DNA of 64,000 nt from Actinomadura violacea. GTDB taxonomy: Bacteria; Actinomycetota; Actinomycetes; Streptosporangiales; Streptosporangiaceae. Position 1 is the stretch's first letter. Each line of letters starts with the position of its first letter. A model generated the notes under the pieces. That model saw only the letters and a program-made list of their open reading frames with translations. It was not told the DNA's origin and ran no database searches. This document shows positions 62,774-64,000 of this stretch, in pieces. The position numbers and the translations under genes are program-made. The DNA lies in contig NZ_JAGEPF010000025.1 in the NCBI RefSeq assembly GCF_017573465.1, forward strand, positions 1-64,000. Direction: 5' to 3'.

Positions 62774-63397
62774 GTGCAGATCTCCGAGCTCAGCGACCGC
62801 AGCGGCCTGACGGTCCAGACGATCAAGTTCTACATCCGGGAGGGGCTGCTCCCGAAGGGCTCGGTGGTGAGCGCGACCCGCGCGGAGTACGACCACCGGC
62901 ACCTGGAGCGGCTGCGGCTGATCAGCGCGCTGCGCGAGGTCGGCGACCTGCCGGTCGCGGCGATCCAGCGGATCGTCGAGGCGATCGAGGACGAGCGGGT
63001 CAGCATGCACGAGCTGTTCGGCACCGCCCAGTACGCGATCGGCCCGCACGTCGCCGCGCCGTACGACCCGCACTGGCGGGCCGCGCGGCAGGACGTCGAC
63101 GCGCTCGTCCGCGAGCTCGGCTGGACGGTCGGCGACCGCTCCCCCGCCCGCGACCTGCTCGCGCACACCTTCGTCGCGCTGCGCCGACTCGGCTTCCCGA
63201 TCACGCTCACCGATCTGCGGCCCTACGTGAAGGCCGCCGCCGAGGTCGCCGACCACGAGATCGGCCGGGTGGCCGACGGCGCGCCCCGCGTCCGGACCGT
63301 CCACACGCTGCTCGTCTCCACCGTGCTGTACGAGCAGGTCCTGACAGCGCTGCACCGGCTGGCGCAGGAGGACGCGTCCGCCCGCCGCTTCGGCTGA
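62774..63397 (+). CDS. MerR-family regulator
   Basis: A 207-residue regulator with the MerR winged HTH (SGLTVQTIKFYIREGLLP, LERLRLISALREVGDLPVAA) and a ~130-residue helical C-terminal domain without metal-binding Cys, so a small-molecule sensor is likelier. GTG start at 62774 with AAGGAGG six bases upstream. Located 90 bases before the dehydrogenase gene, which it may control. Confidence 0.9.
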   Translation: MQISELSDRSGLTVQTIKFYIREGLLPKGSVVSATRAEYDHRHLERLRLISALREVGDLPVAAIQRIVEAIEDERVSMHELFGTAQYAIGPHVAAPYDPHWRAARQDVDALVRELGWTVGDRSPARDLLAHTFVALRRLGFPITLTDLRPYVKAAAEVADHEIGRVADGAPRVRTVHTLLVSTVLYEQVLTALHRLAQEDASARRFG

Positions 63398-63404
63398 GGC
63401 GCCC

Positions 63405-63422
63405 GCGGGCCATGCGGCCCGC
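63405..63422 (+). terminator. hairpin after merR
   Basis: GCGGGCC-ATGC-GGCCCGC, a perfect 7-bp stem seven bases past the merR stop. Confidence 0.6.
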
Positions 63423-63428
63423 GCATGA

Positions 63429-63445
63429 CAGGTCTGCGAAACCTG
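63429..63445. promoter_or_regulatory. inverted repeat upstream of the dehydrogenase
   Basis: CAGGT (63429-63433) and ACCTG (63441-63445), 7 bases apart, in the 90-base gap. A possible MerR operator. Confidence 0.35.
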
Positions 63446-63487
63446 CGCTGGTGGCATGGCTCGGCGGCGCCTAGCGTCGGTCGCACC

Positions 63488-64000
63488 ATGACACGAATCG
63501 CTTTTCTCGGACTGGGGCGCATGGGCGTCCCGATGGCCGGCCGGCTGATCGCGGCCGGGCACGACCTGGCGGTGTGGAACCGGACCGCGAGCCGGGTTCC
63601 GGCGGACTTCGGCGCGGTCCTCGCGGCGTCGCCCGCGGCGGCCGCCGCCGGCCGCGACCTCGTCATCACGATGCTCACCGACGGCAGCGCCGTCGAGGAC
63701 GTGCTGTTCGGCCCCGGCGGGGCCGCGCCCGCGCTGGAGCCCGGCGCGGTGGTCGCCGACTTGTCGACGATCGGCCCGGACGCCGCGCGCCGCGTGCGGG
63801 ACCGGCTGCCGGACGGCGTCGGGTACCTCGACGCGCCCGTGCTGGGCAGCGTCCCGCAGGCGAAGGCGGGCGAGCTGGAGGTTCTCGCGGGCGGCACCGG
63901 CGACGACCTCGCCCGCTGCGCCGGCGCGCTGGAGGTACTCGGACGGGTCCGGCACGTGGGCCCGCCCGGGTCCGGCGCCGCGCTGAAGCTCGTCGCGAAC
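63488..64000 (+). CDS. 3-hydroxyisobutyrate dehydrogenase-like protein (partial)
   Basis: Beta-hydroxyacid dehydrogenase family; 171 codons before the window ends. N-terminal NAD(P) site IAFLGLGRMGVPMAGRLI, Arg/Thr (NRTASRV) after strand 2 hinting NADP, the substrate motif LDAPVLGSVPQAKAGELEV, and the catalytic-Lys region GSGAALKLVAN at the edge. The family reduces or oxidises 3-hydroxyisobutyrate, tartronate semialdehyde or imines. The C-terminal half is outside the window. Confidence 0.9.
   Translation, partial: MTRIAFLGLGRMGVPMAGRLIAAGHDLAVWNRTASRVPADFGAVLAASPAAAAAGRDLVITMLTDGSAVEDVLFGPGGAAPALEPGAVVADLSTIGPDAARRVRDRLPDGVGYLDAPVLGSVPQAKAGELEVLAGGTGDDLARCAGALEVLGRVRHVGPPGSGAALKLVAN

Noticed and set aside
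60151..62826. Long minus-strand frame antisense to the GH3 gene
   Set aside because: Arg/His/Pro-rich shadow; the plus-strand enzyme has all GH3 motifs.

Overview
This window comes from a very GC-rich actinomycete. The evidence is strong G/C third-position bias, GTG starts with purine-rich ribosome binding sites, C-type (Cys4) rpmB and rpmF, an SMC/FtsY/Ffh neighbourhood, NdgR-type control of leuCD, and the coenzyme F420 gene cofC. The backbone follows the order I know from Streptomyces: comM-dprA, rnhB, lepB, the rpsP operon, ffh, glnD-glnB-amtB, ftsY, smc, mutM-rnc-rpmF, coaD, rsmD, recG, rpmB, thiL, ddl, gpsA, plsC, cofC, hup, leuDC, ndgR. Several accessory genes (hopanoid C-3 methylase, LPxTG-like surface protein, two Ser/Thr kinases, paired globins) fit a Streptosporangiales/Thermomonosporaceae-like organism such as an Actinomadura relative. 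That placement is an inference.

Layout. 0-2.7 kb: comM lacking its 5' end, with dprA, both on the plus strand. 2.9-28.6 kb: an almost unbroken minus-strand housekeeping run. It covers RNase HII, signal peptidase, the ribosomal/tRNA-modification operon rpsP-khpA-rimM-trmD-rplS, SRP (ffh, ftsY), PII nitrogen signalling (glnD, glnB, amtB), SMC, DNA repair (mutM), RNase III, rpmF, CoA synthesis, a class B PBP and rsmD. A translationally coupled globin, flavohemoglobin and DivIVA-like set is embedded at 15.7-18.0 kb. 28.9-33 kb: a surface protein, a membrane Ser/Thr kinase and a HEAT-repeat protein; the HEAT gene is preceded by a previously unmarked short leader ORF. 33-41 kb: recG, a DAK-domain kinase, rpmB, thiD, an anchored CBM2-like protein, thiL, a stand-alone Lrp-type ligand domain and a DUF3515 lipoprotein.

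41-49.6 kb is the main accessory region. It holds a TetR regulator, an HpnR-like radical SAM enzyme, three atypical tRNA-like genes behind a 24-codon micro-ORF, a second Ser/Thr kinase, and a redox set (ferredoxin-type reductase, predicted diiron/metal hydrolase, MFS transporter, SDR). A near-identical inverted repeat lies at the TetR gene and in the MFS/SDR divergent promoter, which ties the two ends together. 49.6-59.4 kb: a secreted beta-propeller lipoprotein, then ddl, gpsA-plsC, cofC, a cold-shock-like protein, hup, leuDC and ndgR. 59.5-64 kb: a TetR divergent from a GH3 beta-glucosidase, then a MerR regulator and a 3-hydroxyisobutyrate-dehydrogenase-like gene cut by the window end.

Most worth a second look: (1) a Cys-ending leader peptide of the actinobacterial sulfur-attenuator type, apparently leaderless, placed to control a HEAT-repeat protein; (2) the tRNA-like trio with its rare-codon micro-ORF; (3) the shared TetR operator; (4) the comM truncation and apparent local inversion; (5) the globin pair coupled to a DivIVA-domain protein. 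Many neighbouring genes overlap by four bases (ATGA or GTGA), pointing to heavy use of translational coupling. No CRISPR array, rRNA operon, intact insertion sequence or prophage was seen.
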